Of a DNA stretch of 64,000 bases, positions 56,761-64,000 are shown one piece after another. The DNA lies in contig NZ_CP121252.1 in assembly GCF_029637705.1 (NCBI RefSeq), forward strand, positions 1,922,001 to 1,986,000, in the 5' to 3' direction. Below the pieces are notes generated by a model. The model searched no databases. It worked only from the letters and a program-made list of their open reading frames with translations, and was not told where the DNA came from. Source of the DNA: Citricoccus muralis. Lineage in GTDB: Bacteria > Actinomycetota > Actinomycetes > Actinomycetales > Micrococcaceae. Position 1 is the first letter of the stretch. Every line of letters starts with the position of its first letter. Both the position numbers and the translations under genes were made by a program.

Positions 56761-57538
56761 CGAATCCGAAAGCCGGCGGCTGGCGGCGCTGTCAGCTCAC
56801 GTCGCCAACGCCGATGGTGCGCTGTCCCGCCTGCTCGCCATCGAGGCCTGGCGGATCTCGGAGACGGACGAGGCCCGCCGTGCCGTCGAGGAAGCGGTTC
56901 AGGTGCGTGGCGCGTGGGAGATCACGACGTCGTCAGACTCCGCGACGCGGCTGATCGGGCATACAACACGACCGATGCATATGGCGCTGTCCACCACCCA
57001 CGCGGCAACCGTGGACGCGGCGTCGGTGCTGCGCATCGGGCCGCTGATCGAGTCCGACCGCCTCGTGGAGATCTCGACCCATACCGGCATGGGAGACCTC
57101 GCCTGGTCTCACGATGAGAGCATCCTCGCCTCGGCGAACGGCCGAGTCCAACTCGTCGACAGAGAGGGAGCACCGCTTGGCTTCGCCGGGCCCCGAGCTC
57201 CGACCGCCCTCGTCGGCGCCTGGGGTGAGAACGGCTTTGCCGCAGCGGGCGGATCTCTGGCTCTGATCCAGGATAGCGAGGTGCTGCGAGAAAGACCGCT
57301 CGAGGAACTCGGACTGTTCTCGCCTCCCGTCTTCGTCGAAGGGTCGTCGGACGGAGAGCGGATCCTGGTGGCCTTGGCCCCTCCGGACGGGTGGGACGAA
57401 CCGGCCGAGGGCGCCCCGTTGTCCACCGCACAGGCCTGCGCCGCGGCCGGTCGCGCGCTGACCGAATCCGAGTGGGCCATCTATCTGCCCGACCGTGATT
57501 TCACACCGTCCTGCGTCAGTCAGCGCGACGGCCCATGA
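56744..57538 (+). pseudogene. C-terminal remnant of a WD40/NACHT-type signalling protein
   Basis: An open frame runs from before 56744 to 57538. It starts QQRDESESRRLAALSAHVAN, then LSRLLAIEAWRI, the linker that leads into beta-propellers in large actinobacterial WD40 proteins. It ends with AQACAAAGRALTESEWAIYL and PDRDFTPSC, the standard C-terminus of those proteins. Only one or two propeller blades lie between, where 10-14 are expected. The N-terminal signalling or NACHT/SARP part and most of the propeller are gone, and no start codon with a ribosome site precedes the conserved part. Confidence 0.78.
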
Positions 57539-57615
57539 TAGGGATCCGAGCCGCGGTCCCCGTAAGCTGGAGACATGATTTCCCCCCGGTGGCATGGCCC
57601 TGAGCGAGTTCTCCG

Positions 57616-58554
57616 ATGAACCGCGTGATCCGCTCGGTGCTGGGCTGGTTCGCCGCCCCTCGGCTGAACATGCGTGAGGACTATGAGAAGGTCCGCCGCG
57701 CCCAGCGGGGACTGGCTGCGATCGCGGTGCCGCCGACGCGGGCACGGGACTGGGAGACCGTCGAAGATGGAGCCATCTTCCCGGTGCCGGTGCGGATCTT
57801 CCGCCCCAAGGAGACGCTGCGCGACGACGTCGTCGTCTTCTTCCACGGTGGCGGCTGGGTGACCGGCGACATCGACAGCTATACTCCGGCCTGCACGACA
57901 ATGGCCGATCGGATGGGCTGCGTGGTGGCGTCGGTGGACTACCGGCTGGCTCCCGAGCACCCGTTCCCCGCGGGGCTGGATGACTGCTACCAGGTGGCAC
58001 AGAGAATCCTGAACCAGCCCGAGCTGGTGGACGCGGTCCACCGCGAGAACATCATTCTGATGGGTGACTCGGCCGGCGGCAATCTCGCCGCGGTAGTGTC
58101 CACGCTGCTGCGGGATCGGGGCGAGCCGGTGCCCCGTCGTCAGATCCTGCTCTACCCCGTCACCCAGTGGGATCACGATCCGCGCACGTCCCCCTTCGAG
58201 TCCGTTCGCCAGCACGGCGAGGACTTGCGGCTGACCAATACGGAGGTCCAGGACTACCTGGAGCTCTACGTTCCGGAGGCCGCGATGCGCCGCGATCCGC
58301 TGGTGTCGCCGCTGGAGCAGAAGGACCTCTCCGCATTGCCCGACACTCTGGTGATCTCGGCAGGTCTGGACCTGCTGCGAGACGAGGGCGAAGCGTACGC
58401 GACGGCGCTGGCGGCCGCCGGCAACGACGTCGTGGTGCACCGTGTGGAGCGCGCCCTGCACGGCTTCATCACCCTGCCGCGGTTCTCCCGGTCTCTGCAC
58501 GAAGCGTACGACGTGATCGGGACGTTCTTGGACGGGAGGGCCGAGCCATCGTGA
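57616..58554 (+). CDS. Alpha/beta hydrolase (hormone-sensitive lipase group)
   Basis: 312 residues. The HGGG oxyanion motif is VVFFHGGGWVTGDIDSY, the nucleophile elbow ILMGDSAGGNLAAVVS, the catalytic Asp in SAGLDLLRDEGEAYA, and the His in RALHGFITLPRF. Typical of HSL-family esterases. First gene of a tight three-gene cassette; its TGA overlaps the GTG of the acyltransferase gene (GTGA). In Clostridia and other Firmicutes the same three proteins are often side by side. Substrate unknown. Confidence 0.88.
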   Translation: MNRVIRSVLGWFAAPRLNMREDYEKVRRAQRGLAAIAVPPTRARDWETVEDGAIFPVPVRIFRPKETLRDDVVVFFHGGGWVTGDIDSYTPACTTMADRMGCVVASVDYRLAPEHPFPAGLDDCYQVAQRILNQPELVDAVHRENIILMGDSAGGNLAAVVSTLLRDRGEPVPRRQILLYPVTQWDHDPRTSPFESVRQHGEDLRLTNTEVQDYLELYVPEAAMRRDPLVSPLEQKDLSALPDTLVISAGLDLLRDEGEAYATALAAAGNDVVVHRVERALHGFITLPRFSRSLHEAYDVIGTFLDGRAEPS

Positions 58555-59909
58555 CGCGCCCGGCCTGGGTGCGGCTCGACAACGCGTCCAATATCTTCCT
58601 CGCCGCCCGTTCGGACGCCGATCCGAAGGTGTTCCGGATCTTCGCGGAGCTCAACCACGAGGTGGACCGGGGCCTGTTGCAAGACGCCGTCGACGAGGTG
58701 TACGACCAGTACCCGCTGTACCACGCGGTGCTGCGCAGGGGCGTGTTCTGGCACTATCTGCAGGACAGCGACCTGCGGCCGGCCGTCATCGGTGAGGAGC
58801 TGCACACCTGTGCTCCCCTGTACCAGCCGCACCGCCGCAACCTGCTGTTCCGGGTGCTGTACCACCGGAGACGGATCAACCTCGAGATCTTCCACGCCCT
58901 CTCGGACGGCACGGGAGCGCTCTGGTTTCTCCGCGACGTCGTCGACGCCTATCTGCGCCGTCGTCACGGGCACGCACGGCTCGAGACCACCACACCCCCC
59001 ACCGGTCTGTCGCTGACCATGGACAGCTTCGCCGAGTATTTTCGTCATCCGGCCGAGGGCACATCCGGCGAACGCTGGCTGGAGTCCGATCACGAGGACG
59101 AAAATCCCGGCGACCCGACGACGAATCGACGATCGACCCGCTCGGTGTACCGGGTGCGTGGAACCCGGACACCGGACCACCGCACCCGCCTGGTCGAGCT
59201 CACCCTCTCGGGCTCGGAGCTGGCACGACAGGCCAAGGCCGAGGGCGTGTCGTTGACGATGCTGCTGATCGCGCTGTTCTTCGAGTCAGTGCGCCTCGCC
59301 TCGGGCGGTCTGGGACGGGCTCGCACCATGAGTGTCTCGGTACCGGTGAATCTCCGGCAATTCTTCCCTTCGACCTCCGCCCGGAATTTCTTCGCCACGG
59401 TGCGTCTCGAGCACACCTATGGCGAGGGCGCGGACGACCTGGCCTCGATCGCACGCGGGCTCGAGCGCCGCTTCGCCGCGAAGGCGTCCTCGAGCGCGCT
59501 GGAATCCCGGGTGCGCCGCTTCGTGCGGTTCGAGCGCATGCCGCTGTTGCGCATCGTGCCCCGCCCGTTCAAGGACGGGCTGCTGCGTCTGATCAACTGG
59601 GCGAACAACCGTGGGCTCACCGTGGCGATCTCCAACCTGGGTCGTGTGACCCTGCCCGAGGGCGCGGATCCTCACGTGGGGCGGATGGGCTTTCACGTCT
59701 CGGCGGTGCGCCCACAGTTCTGTGCCATGTCCCACGGCGATCAGATGACGCTCAGCTTCACATCGCCCTTTCTGGAGACCGATCACGTGCGCGAGTTCGC
59801 GCAGATGCTCACCCAGCGGGGTCTCGACGTCTCGGTGGCCGCCGTGCGTGCTTCCGAAGGCGAGCTCGCCGAGGCCAGCCTTGATGGTCTGCGTGAGGTG
59901 GGCGCATGA
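58551..59909 (+). CDS. Condensation-domain-like acyltransferase (alcohol acetyltransferase family)
   Basis: 452 residues from a GTG at 58551 that overlaps the stop of the hydrolase gene; the longer frame back to 58167 is only a shadow. The chloramphenicol-acetyltransferase/condensation-type active site is EIFHALSDGTGALWF (HxxxDG, about residue 120), and the second family block is RTMSVSVPVNLRQFFPSTSA. It should move an acyl group, probably from CoA or a carrier protein, to an alcohol or amine. No peptide-synthetase or carrier protein is nearby. Its ATG-coupled neighbour is the DUF6320 gene. Confidence 0.82.
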   Translation: MTRPAWVRLDNASNIFLAARSDADPKVFRIFAELNHEVDRGLLQDAVDEVYDQYPLYHAVLRRGVFWHYLQDSDLRPAVIGEELHTCAPLYQPHRRNLLFRVLYHRRRINLEIFHALSDGTGALWFLRDVVDAYLRRRHGHARLETTTPPTGLSLTMDSFAEYFRHPAEGTSGERWLESDHEDENPGDPTTNRRSTRSVYRVRGTRTPDHRTRLVELTLSGSELARQAKAEGVSLTMLLIALFFESVRLASGGLGRARTMSVSVPVNLRQFFPSTSARNFFATVRLEHTYGEGADDLASIARGLERRFAAKASSSALESRVRRFVRFERMPLLRIVPRPFKDGLLRLINWANNRGLTVAISNLGRVTLPEGADPHVGRMGFHVSAVRPQFCAMSHGDQMTLSFTSPFLETDHVREFAQMLTQRGLDVSVAAVRASEGELAEASLDGLREVGA

Positions 59910-60589
59910 GTGCAGAAGCATCAGGACGCGCCTGCCCGCGGTGCGAGGTGTCCGTCGAGGGCGACTGGAGCACCTGTCCGCTCTGCCAGTCCGCGCTGAC
60001 CGGTCGCGCGATCACCAGCCCTTTTCCCGCCGTCCCGCTGACCTTCTCACGGCGGCGGGTGTTCCGGGTGCTGTTCCTGATGTCGCTGGCGCTGGTGCTC
60101 GCTTCGTTGCTCGTGCAGCTGTTCTTCGAGCGCGACGACGCGGATCTGGGAGCCTGGCGGTTCGTGTGGTTGGGGGTGGCGACCATGTGGCTGGTCGTGA
60201 TCATGGCCATTCAGAAACGGCACAACCTGGCCAAGGGAACCGTCTACCTGGTGGCGATCGTCAGTCTGCTGTGCACCTATTGGGATTATCTGACCGGCTG
60301 GAACGGCTGGGCGCTCACCTACGTGGTGCCGATCCTGTGCGCCTCCGCCATGATCGCGGTGCTGATCACCGTCCGACTGATGCGCATGGCCGTGGGCGAC
60401 CATATCCTCTACAGCGGCTTGACCGCGGTGATGGGGCTGGTCCCGATCGTCTTCCTCACCTTGGGTTGGGTGTACGAGCCGTTGCCCGCTGCCATCTGCG
60501 GGGTGTTGAGTCTGATCACGCTCATCTTGTTGCAGCTCGCCCGTGGCGGACAGGTCCGTCACGAGCTGTCCAAGCGGCTGCACATGTGA
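59906..60589 (+). CDS. DUF6320 membrane protein with N-terminal zinc ribbon
   Basis: 227 residues, ATG overlapping the previous stop (ATGA). Residues 8-35 form a zinc ribbon with two CxxC pairs (ACPRCEVSV and STCPLCQSAL). Six membrane segments follow, the first VLFLMSLALVLASLLVQLFF, the third including LLCTYWDYLTGWNGW, and a short basic C-terminus. This fits DUF6320, a family seen with the two preceding genes in other phyla. Function unknown; may anchor or regulate the acyltransferase and hydrolase at the membrane, by inference. Confidence 0.82.
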   Translation: MSAEASGRACPRCEVSVEGDWSTCPLCQSALTGRAITSPFPAVPLTFSRRRVFRVLFLMSLALVLASLLVQLFFERDDADLGAWRFVWLGVATMWLVVIMAIQKRHNLAKGTVYLVAIVSLLCTYWDYLTGWNGWALTYVVPILCASAMIAVLITVRLMRMAVGDHILYSGLTAVMGLVPIVFLTLGWVYEPLPAAICGVLSLITLILLQLARGGQVRHELSKRLHM

Positions 60590-60594
60590 TGCGC

Positions 60595-60780
60595 TCAGGT
60601 CGTGGCGTCACCCAGCAGATCGAGCCGCGCCTGAGCCACTACCAGGGCTAGTTGGGCGCTTCCGAGACCGGGAACATTGCCTTGCAAGTCCCGACCGATT
60701 CGGTGGGCGAGGGCGCGCTCTCCTTCATCCCCGGATTCTTCGGTAGCCCGGTCTACGTAGCCGTGCAGTAGTGACGCGCG
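60595..60780 (-). other. Coding-like stretch of ~60 codons without a start
   Basis: After the MarR stop, another minus-strand frame reads ASLLHGYVDRATEESGDEGE and RALAHRIGRDLQGNVPGLGS, then AQLALVVAQARLDLLGDATT and a stop at 60595. The amino-acid composition looks like real protein, but I see no ATG, GTG or TTG with a ribosome site, and I recognise no family. It may be the tail of a decayed gene or chance in high-GC DNA. Nothing else was seen in 60590-60793. Confidence 0.25.
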
Positions 60781-60793
60781 CCTACCGTCGGGG

Positions 60794-61351
60794 TCACTCC
60801 GGGGAGTGGAACTCTTCCTCGGCCAGGGTGGTCAGGAAACGCAGCACGACGTCGCGTTCCTCGGGCGTGAGTTCCGAGACGGCCTGAATGCGGCTGACGT
60901 GAGTGTTCCCGACGGTGCGCCGTGCTGCTGCGGCCGTATCCTCGGTGATCTCGATGGCCGTGGACCGCCGGTCCCCCGGGTGCTGGCGGCGGCTCAGGTG
61001 CCCCTGGTCCTCGAGCCGATCCATCATTTTGGTCACCGAGGCTGTGGAGATGCCCAGGTGTCGGGCGAGCATGCTCGGAGTGGCCAGGTCGCCGTGGCGC
61101 TGCACCGCCATGAGGAACCGTAGCGCCCGCATGTCCGTCTCGCCGAGTTTCATATAGCGTCGGGCCGCCTCGCTGGAGCGCCGTTCAGCGGCACGCCAGG
61201 CGCGCATCGCCTCGAGTACGGCGACGATCTGATCCATCTCACCCTCGTCGAAACGCCCGTAATCGAAGAGTTCCTGGCGCGGATCCATCACCCGCGGGTC
61301 AACGGGTGAGTACCGTTCGCCGCGTGCGGCGGGGCGGGCACTTTGCTCCAT
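60794..61351 (-). CDS. MarR-family regulator, divergent from ferrochelatase
   Basis: 185 residues from an ATG with CAGGAAG upstream. The winged helix is at about residues 85-150: RHGDLATPSMLARHLGISTA, SVTKMMDRLEDQGHLSRRQH, then PGDRRSTAIEITED, where the wing DxR is conserved. It has an unusual ~40-residue N-terminal extension. The palindrome TTAGC-CAA-GCTAA between it and hemH is a likely operator. Ligand unknown; heme, porphyrin or iron stress are guesses from context. Confidence 0.88.
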   Translation of the reverse strand: MEQSARPAARGERYSPVDPRVMDPRQELFDYGRFDEGEMDQIVAVLEAMRAWRAAERRSSEAARRYMKLGETDMRALRFLMAVQRHGDLATPSMLARHLGISTASVTKMMDRLEDQGHLSRRQHPGDRRSTAIEITEDTAAAARRTVGNTHVSRIQAVSELTPEERDVVLRFLTTLAEEEFHSPE

Positions 61352-61371
61352 GACACTTCCTGTGATTATAT

Positions 61372-61384
61372 TTAGCCAAGCTAA
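61372..61384. promoter_or_regulatory. Palindrome in the marR-hemH divergent promoter
   Basis: TTAGC (61372-61376), CAA, GCTAA (61380-61384) form an exact 5-3-5 inverted repeat in an AT-rich stretch, 21 bp before the MarR start and 95 bp before hemH. It suits a MarR dimer site. It also resembles the TTAGG..CCTAA core of iron boxes, so DtxR/IdeR binding is an alternative. Confidence 0.55.
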
Positions 61385-61478
61385 CTATCTCGTCAGCCGA
61401 ATGAATCGATGCTGGATGGCGATGCACAGTAAGGATACACAGCGGCGCCGTGATCAGCGTCCGCTTGGGAGGAAACTC

Positions 61479-62666
61479 ATGTCTGAAACCACCGCCGCGA
61501 CCACCGTGCCCTATGCCTCGCCGGCCTCCCGCGCCGGAAACCCGTACGTGTCGGAGCCCCAGGACTACGATGCCATTCTGCTGGCAGGCTTCGGCGGACC
61601 TGAAGGCCAGGATGACGTGATCCCGTTCCTGCGCAATGTCACCCGCGGCCGCGGGATTCCAGACGAGCGGCTCGAAGAGGTGGCCACCCACTACCGGCAC
61701 TTCGGCGGGGTGAGCCCGATCAATGATCAGAATCGTCAGTTGCGTGCCGCCCTGGAAGCGGAGATGCGACGTCGTGGAATGACACACCCGGTGTACTGGG
61801 GCAACCGCAATTGGGACCCCTACCTCGAGGACGTGGTCCGCGAGGCCGCCGCGGCGGGACACCATCGGATCCTCGCTGTGGCCACCAGCGCCTACAGCTC
61901 CTATTCCAGCTGCCGCCAGTATCGCGAAGACTTCGCTCGCGCGCTGGAGTCCACCGGCCTTCAGGAAACGGTAACCATCGACAAGGTGCGACAGTTCTTC
62001 GACACCCCCGGGTTCGTGGAACCATTCGCCGAGGGACTACGTACCGCTCTGGCCGAAGTCACAGCCGAGGGCCACGACCCCGAGCAGATCCGAGTACTCT
62101 TCGCCACCCATTCAATTCCCAGCGCTGATGCACTGCGCTCCGGCCCGGAAGAATTGAACCTCGGCGAGGGAGGCGCCTACGCCGCGCAGCATCGTGCCGT
62201 CGCCGAGAGAATCTTCTCCGATCTGCGTGCGGACGGGGCGGACGGAGCGGAGGCGACGTGGGAGCTGGTGTACCAGTCCCGCTCCGGTTCACCGTCCACC
62301 CCTTGGTTGGAGCCCGATGTTTGCGATCGCATCGCTGAATTGCCCGCCGAGAACGTGACCGCGGTGCTGATCGTGCCGTTGGGCTTTCTCAGCGACCATA
62401 TGGAGGTGCTGTGGGACCTGGATGAGGAGGCCCTCGAGGCTGCAGCCGAAGCCGGGTTACGGGCGATCCGTACCCCGACCCCGGGTTCACATCCGAGATT
62501 TGTCGCCGGGCTGGTCGACCTGATCGAAGAGCGCATCGCCGCCCGTCCGCCAGCGCAGCGACCGAGCCTCACCGAGCTGGGCCCTTGGTATGACGTCTGC
62601 CGCCCTGGGTGCTGTGAGAACGCCCGGCTCGGGTTCAAACCCGCTGCCGCCGGCTGCGCCCCCTGA
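61479..62666 (+). CDS. hemH: Ferrochelatase (coproporphyrin type expected), with iron-sulfur cysteines
   Basis: 395 residues from the ATG at 61479 with GGGAGGA upstream. Begins YDAILLAGFGGPEGQDDVIPF, the ferrochelatase N-terminus, and has ATHYRHFGGVSPIN. The catalytic His is in VLFATHSIPSADAL, and the Glu region is LIVPLGFLSDHMEVLWDLDE. C-terminal WYDVCRPGCCENARLGF and an inner Cys in SSYSSCRQYREDF correspond to the four [2Fe-2S] cysteines of actinobacterial enzymes. In Actinobacteria this enzyme inserts iron into coproporphyrin III (CpfC). No other heme genes are adjacent. Confidence 0.95.
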   Translation: MSETTAATTVPYASPASRAGNPYVSEPQDYDAILLAGFGGPEGQDDVIPFLRNVTRGRGIPDERLEEVATHYRHFGGVSPINDQNRQLRAALEAEMRRRGMTHPVYWGNRNWDPYLEDVVREAAAAGHHRILAVATSAYSSYSSCRQYREDFARALESTGLQETVTIDKVRQFFDTPGFVEPFAEGLRTALAEVTAEGHDPEQIRVLFATHSIPSADALRSGPEELNLGEGGAYAAQHRAVAERIFSDLRADGADGAEATWELVYQSRSGSPSTPWLEPDVCDRIAELPAENVTAVLIVPLGFLSDHMEVLWDLDEEALEAAAEAGLRAIRTPTPGSHPRFVAGLVDLIEERIAARPPAQRPSLTELGPWYDVCRPGCCENARLGFKPAAAGCAP

Positions 62667-62669
62667 GTC

Positions 62670-63107
62670 ATGCGGCTCTGGTCATTACATCCCGAGGTTC
62701 TCGACCGACAGGGGCTGATCGCCGGGTGGCGGGAGGCGCTGCTCGCTCAGGCCGTGCTGTTGGGACGCACCCGAGGCTACACCCGACACCCGCAGCTGGA
62801 GCGCTTCCGGTCTCACCCTGACCCTGGGACGGCTATCGGCGCATACCTGAGCGAGCTCCATGCCGACGCCACGCGCCGCGGCTACCGCTTCGACGTCGGA
62901 CGGATCGCATTCCCGCTCGGCCCCGACCGTGATGCGTCATGGCGCATGGAAGTTACCACCGGCCAGTTGGCGTTCGAGTGGGATCACCTGCAGCGTAAAC
63001 TCCGCCAGCGCTCCCCCGATCACGTGCGCCCCAGACCGGCGTCGATCCCCGCGCACCCGATGTTCGTGGTGGTGGACGGTCCGATCGCGACCTGGGAACG
63101 GCCCTAG
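62670..63107 (+). CDS. Pyrimidine dimer DNA glycosylase/endonuclease V family protein
   Basis: 145 residues, three bases after hemH. Opening MRLWSLHPEVLDRQGLIAGW, then REALLAQAVLLGRTRGYTRH, HPQLERFRSHPDPGTAIGAY and LSELHADATRRGYRF is the actinobacterial PF03013-type family. The arrangement WREALLAQAV contains the Arg-Glu pair thought to be catalytic in T4 endonuclease V. The C-terminal half is diverged. Possible repair of UV-induced dimers; activity not shown for this subgroup. Confidence 0.82.
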   Translation: MRLWSLHPEVLDRQGLIAGWREALLAQAVLLGRTRGYTRHPQLERFRSHPDPGTAIGAYLSELHADATRRGYRFDVGRIAFPLGPDRDASWRMEVTTGQLAFEWDHLQRKLRQRSPDHVRPRPASIPAHPMFVVVDGPIATWERP

Positions 63108-64000
63108 CTGGGACGCAGCCGCAGCCCCCGTAATCGGTAGCCTTCGATGAGCTGATCCCAGCTCAGGCGCGGCTGCTCCGCGATCGTCCACGACCCCGCG
63201 GCCAGCCGGTGCACGAAGGCGTCCGTCTCCCGCAGCGCCAGATGCTGCCCCGGGCAGCGATGCACCCCGTCGCCGAAGCTCAATCCCGTGGCCGGCACCC
63301 CCGGAGTGAGGCTCCGCTCCGGGTCCAACTGCAGCGAGCGTCCGCCCACCACGTCCGCATCCGTGTTGATCTGGCGCACGTTCAGGTCGACCAGGTCTCC
63401 GTCACGCAGGGTCGCTGCCGGACACCCAGCATTGTCCTCGAGCGCGAGCTCACTGGTCATCCGCCGGTACAGGTGACCCACGGGCGGTTCGAGACGGATG
63501 ATCTCGGCCAGGATGCGCTCGCGTTCTTCCCGCCCTGCTTGAGCGTAACGTCGGCGCAGCCGGGCATCATCGAGCACATGCCAGGCAGCCATGGTCATGA
63601 ATTCGCGGGTGGTCACCATGCCGGCGGTGCCGTAGGTGAGGCACTCGGCCAGGAGATCGGCGCGCTGGTAGCCCTGCTGGAGCAGGTGGCTGATGACGTC
63701 CTCACGCGGAGCTCGACGGCGAGCGCGCACCGCCGGGGCCACGTCGCGGCGATAGAACCCGGCCAGCGGTCCCAGGCCGTTGACCGCGGCCTGCATCCAA
63801 TCGCGGCGGGTGCGGCCCAGGTCCGCCCGCGTCCGGTCCAGTGGCGGCTGCCGGAAAAACCGTTCCAGCCGACTCGCCAGTGCGGTCACCGGCGCATGCG
63901 TCAGCCCGACGATCGAGGCGGTGATAGCCACGGCGACGTGCAGGGCGTGCCGATCCACCAGCATGTCTCCCTGATCGGTCGCGATAGTCAGGGAGCGCTC
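63104..64000 (-). CDS. Cytochrome P450, N-terminus outside the window
   Basis: About 298 codons visible; the frame continues past base 64000 (ERSLTIATDQGD before the ATG at 63964), so the start is missing. The I-helix area is ECLTYGTAGMVTTREFMTMA, where the usual A/G-Gx-D/E-T motif has AGMVTTRE. The K-helix motif is EIIRLEPPVGHLYRR (ExxR) and the heme loop is FGDGVHRCPGQHLALRE with the axial Cys. The end overlaps the stop of the glycosylase gene by four bases, convergent. Substrate cannot be told, and a redox partner was not seen. Confidence 0.9.
   Translation of the reverse strand, partial: ERSLTIATDQGDMLVDRHALHVAVAITASIVGLTHAPVTALASRLERFFRQPPLDRTRADLGRTRRDWMQAAVNGLGPLAGFYRRDVAPAVRARRRAPREDVISHLLQQGYQRADLLAECLTYGTAGMVTTREFMTMAAWHVLDDARLRRRYAQAGREERERILAEIIRLEPPVGHLYRRMTSELALEDNAGCPAATLRDGDLVDLNVRQINTDADVVGGRSLQLDPERSLTPGVPATGLSFGDGVHRCPGQHLALRETDAFVHRLAAGSWTIAEQPRLSWDQLIEGYRLRGLRLRPS

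Noticed and set aside
56933-58000. 355-codon minus-strand frame rich in Arg/Pro/Ser
   Set aside because: Composition is that of a GC-rich antisense frame, and it runs over both a WD40-type remnant and the start of a real hydrolase gene.
58266-59180. Long minus-strand frame opposite the hydrolase and acyltransferase genes
   Set aside because: The plus-strand genes carry intact catalytic motifs and overlapping stop/start signals; the opposite frame has none.

Overview
The window reads as chromosome of a high-GC Gram-positive bacterium of the order Micrococcales, Micrococcaceae-like. This rests on a 13-gene dcw cluster in actinobacterial order, a mycothione reductase, the idsA2/Rv2175c/pknL/aroG block in the same order as in mycobacteria, a GarA/OdhI-type FHA protein and FtsR, and a MurE that lacks the diaminopimelate-type DNPR motif (suggesting L-lysine peptidoglycan). 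The genus cannot be fixed from sequence alone. Both window edges cut a gene (pgeF at the left, a cytochrome P450 at the right).

Layout. 1-16200, minus strand: pgeF-ftsZ-ftsQ-murC-murG-ftsW-murD-mraY-murF-murE-ftsI-ftsL-rsmH-mraZ, transcribed right to left, mostly with 4-base stop/start overlaps, behind a promoter carrying four 10-bp-spaced MraZ boxes. 16.6-25.0 kb: DUF3040 protein, DinB, polyprenyl synthase, an Rv2175c-like DNA-binding protein, a five-LysM lytic transglycosylase with tandem DNA repeats, a PknL-type kinase and class II DAHP synthase. 25.1-34.2 kb: lipid genes (acyltransferase, esterase, FadD15-type ligase), mycothione reductase and pyruvate carboxylase. 34.4-38.0 kb: ParA-like ATPase, then MerR, bifunctional nuclease, FtsR and GarA on the other strand. 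38.1-41.1 kb: an alanine-racemase-fold deaminase/aldolase and an orphan SdhA/FrdA/NadB-type flavoprotein.

From 41 kb on the region is more accessory. There is a minimal siderophore-interacting-protein gene facing an iron box and a frameshifted, half-length MMPL transporter; an amine/ammonium block (SolA-like oxidase, ornithine-cyclodeaminase-family protein, PII, AmtB); a lipoprotein with a duplicated domain; and a GntR regulator divergent from a 5-oxoproline operon (NRAMP/YcsG, PxpA, fused PxpB-PxpC, biotin carboxylase-BCCP). Together the last two proteins contain all the domains of a urea-carboxylase-type enzyme. Then come a peptide transporter, a CHY zinc finger protein, and two truncated gene remnants (glycerate kinase and a WD40/NACHT-type protein) joined back to back. 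A three-gene cassette follows (alpha/beta hydrolase, HxxxDG acyltransferase, DUF6320 membrane protein), then a MarR regulator divergent from ferrochelatase, a pyrimidine-dimer glycosylase and a P450.

The items I would look at first are the carboxylase-like Pxp operon, the hydrolase/acyltransferase/DUF6320 cassette, the PII protein lacking Tyr51, and the SIP/iron box/MMPL locus. No tRNA, rRNA, CRISPR array or intact mobile element was seen.
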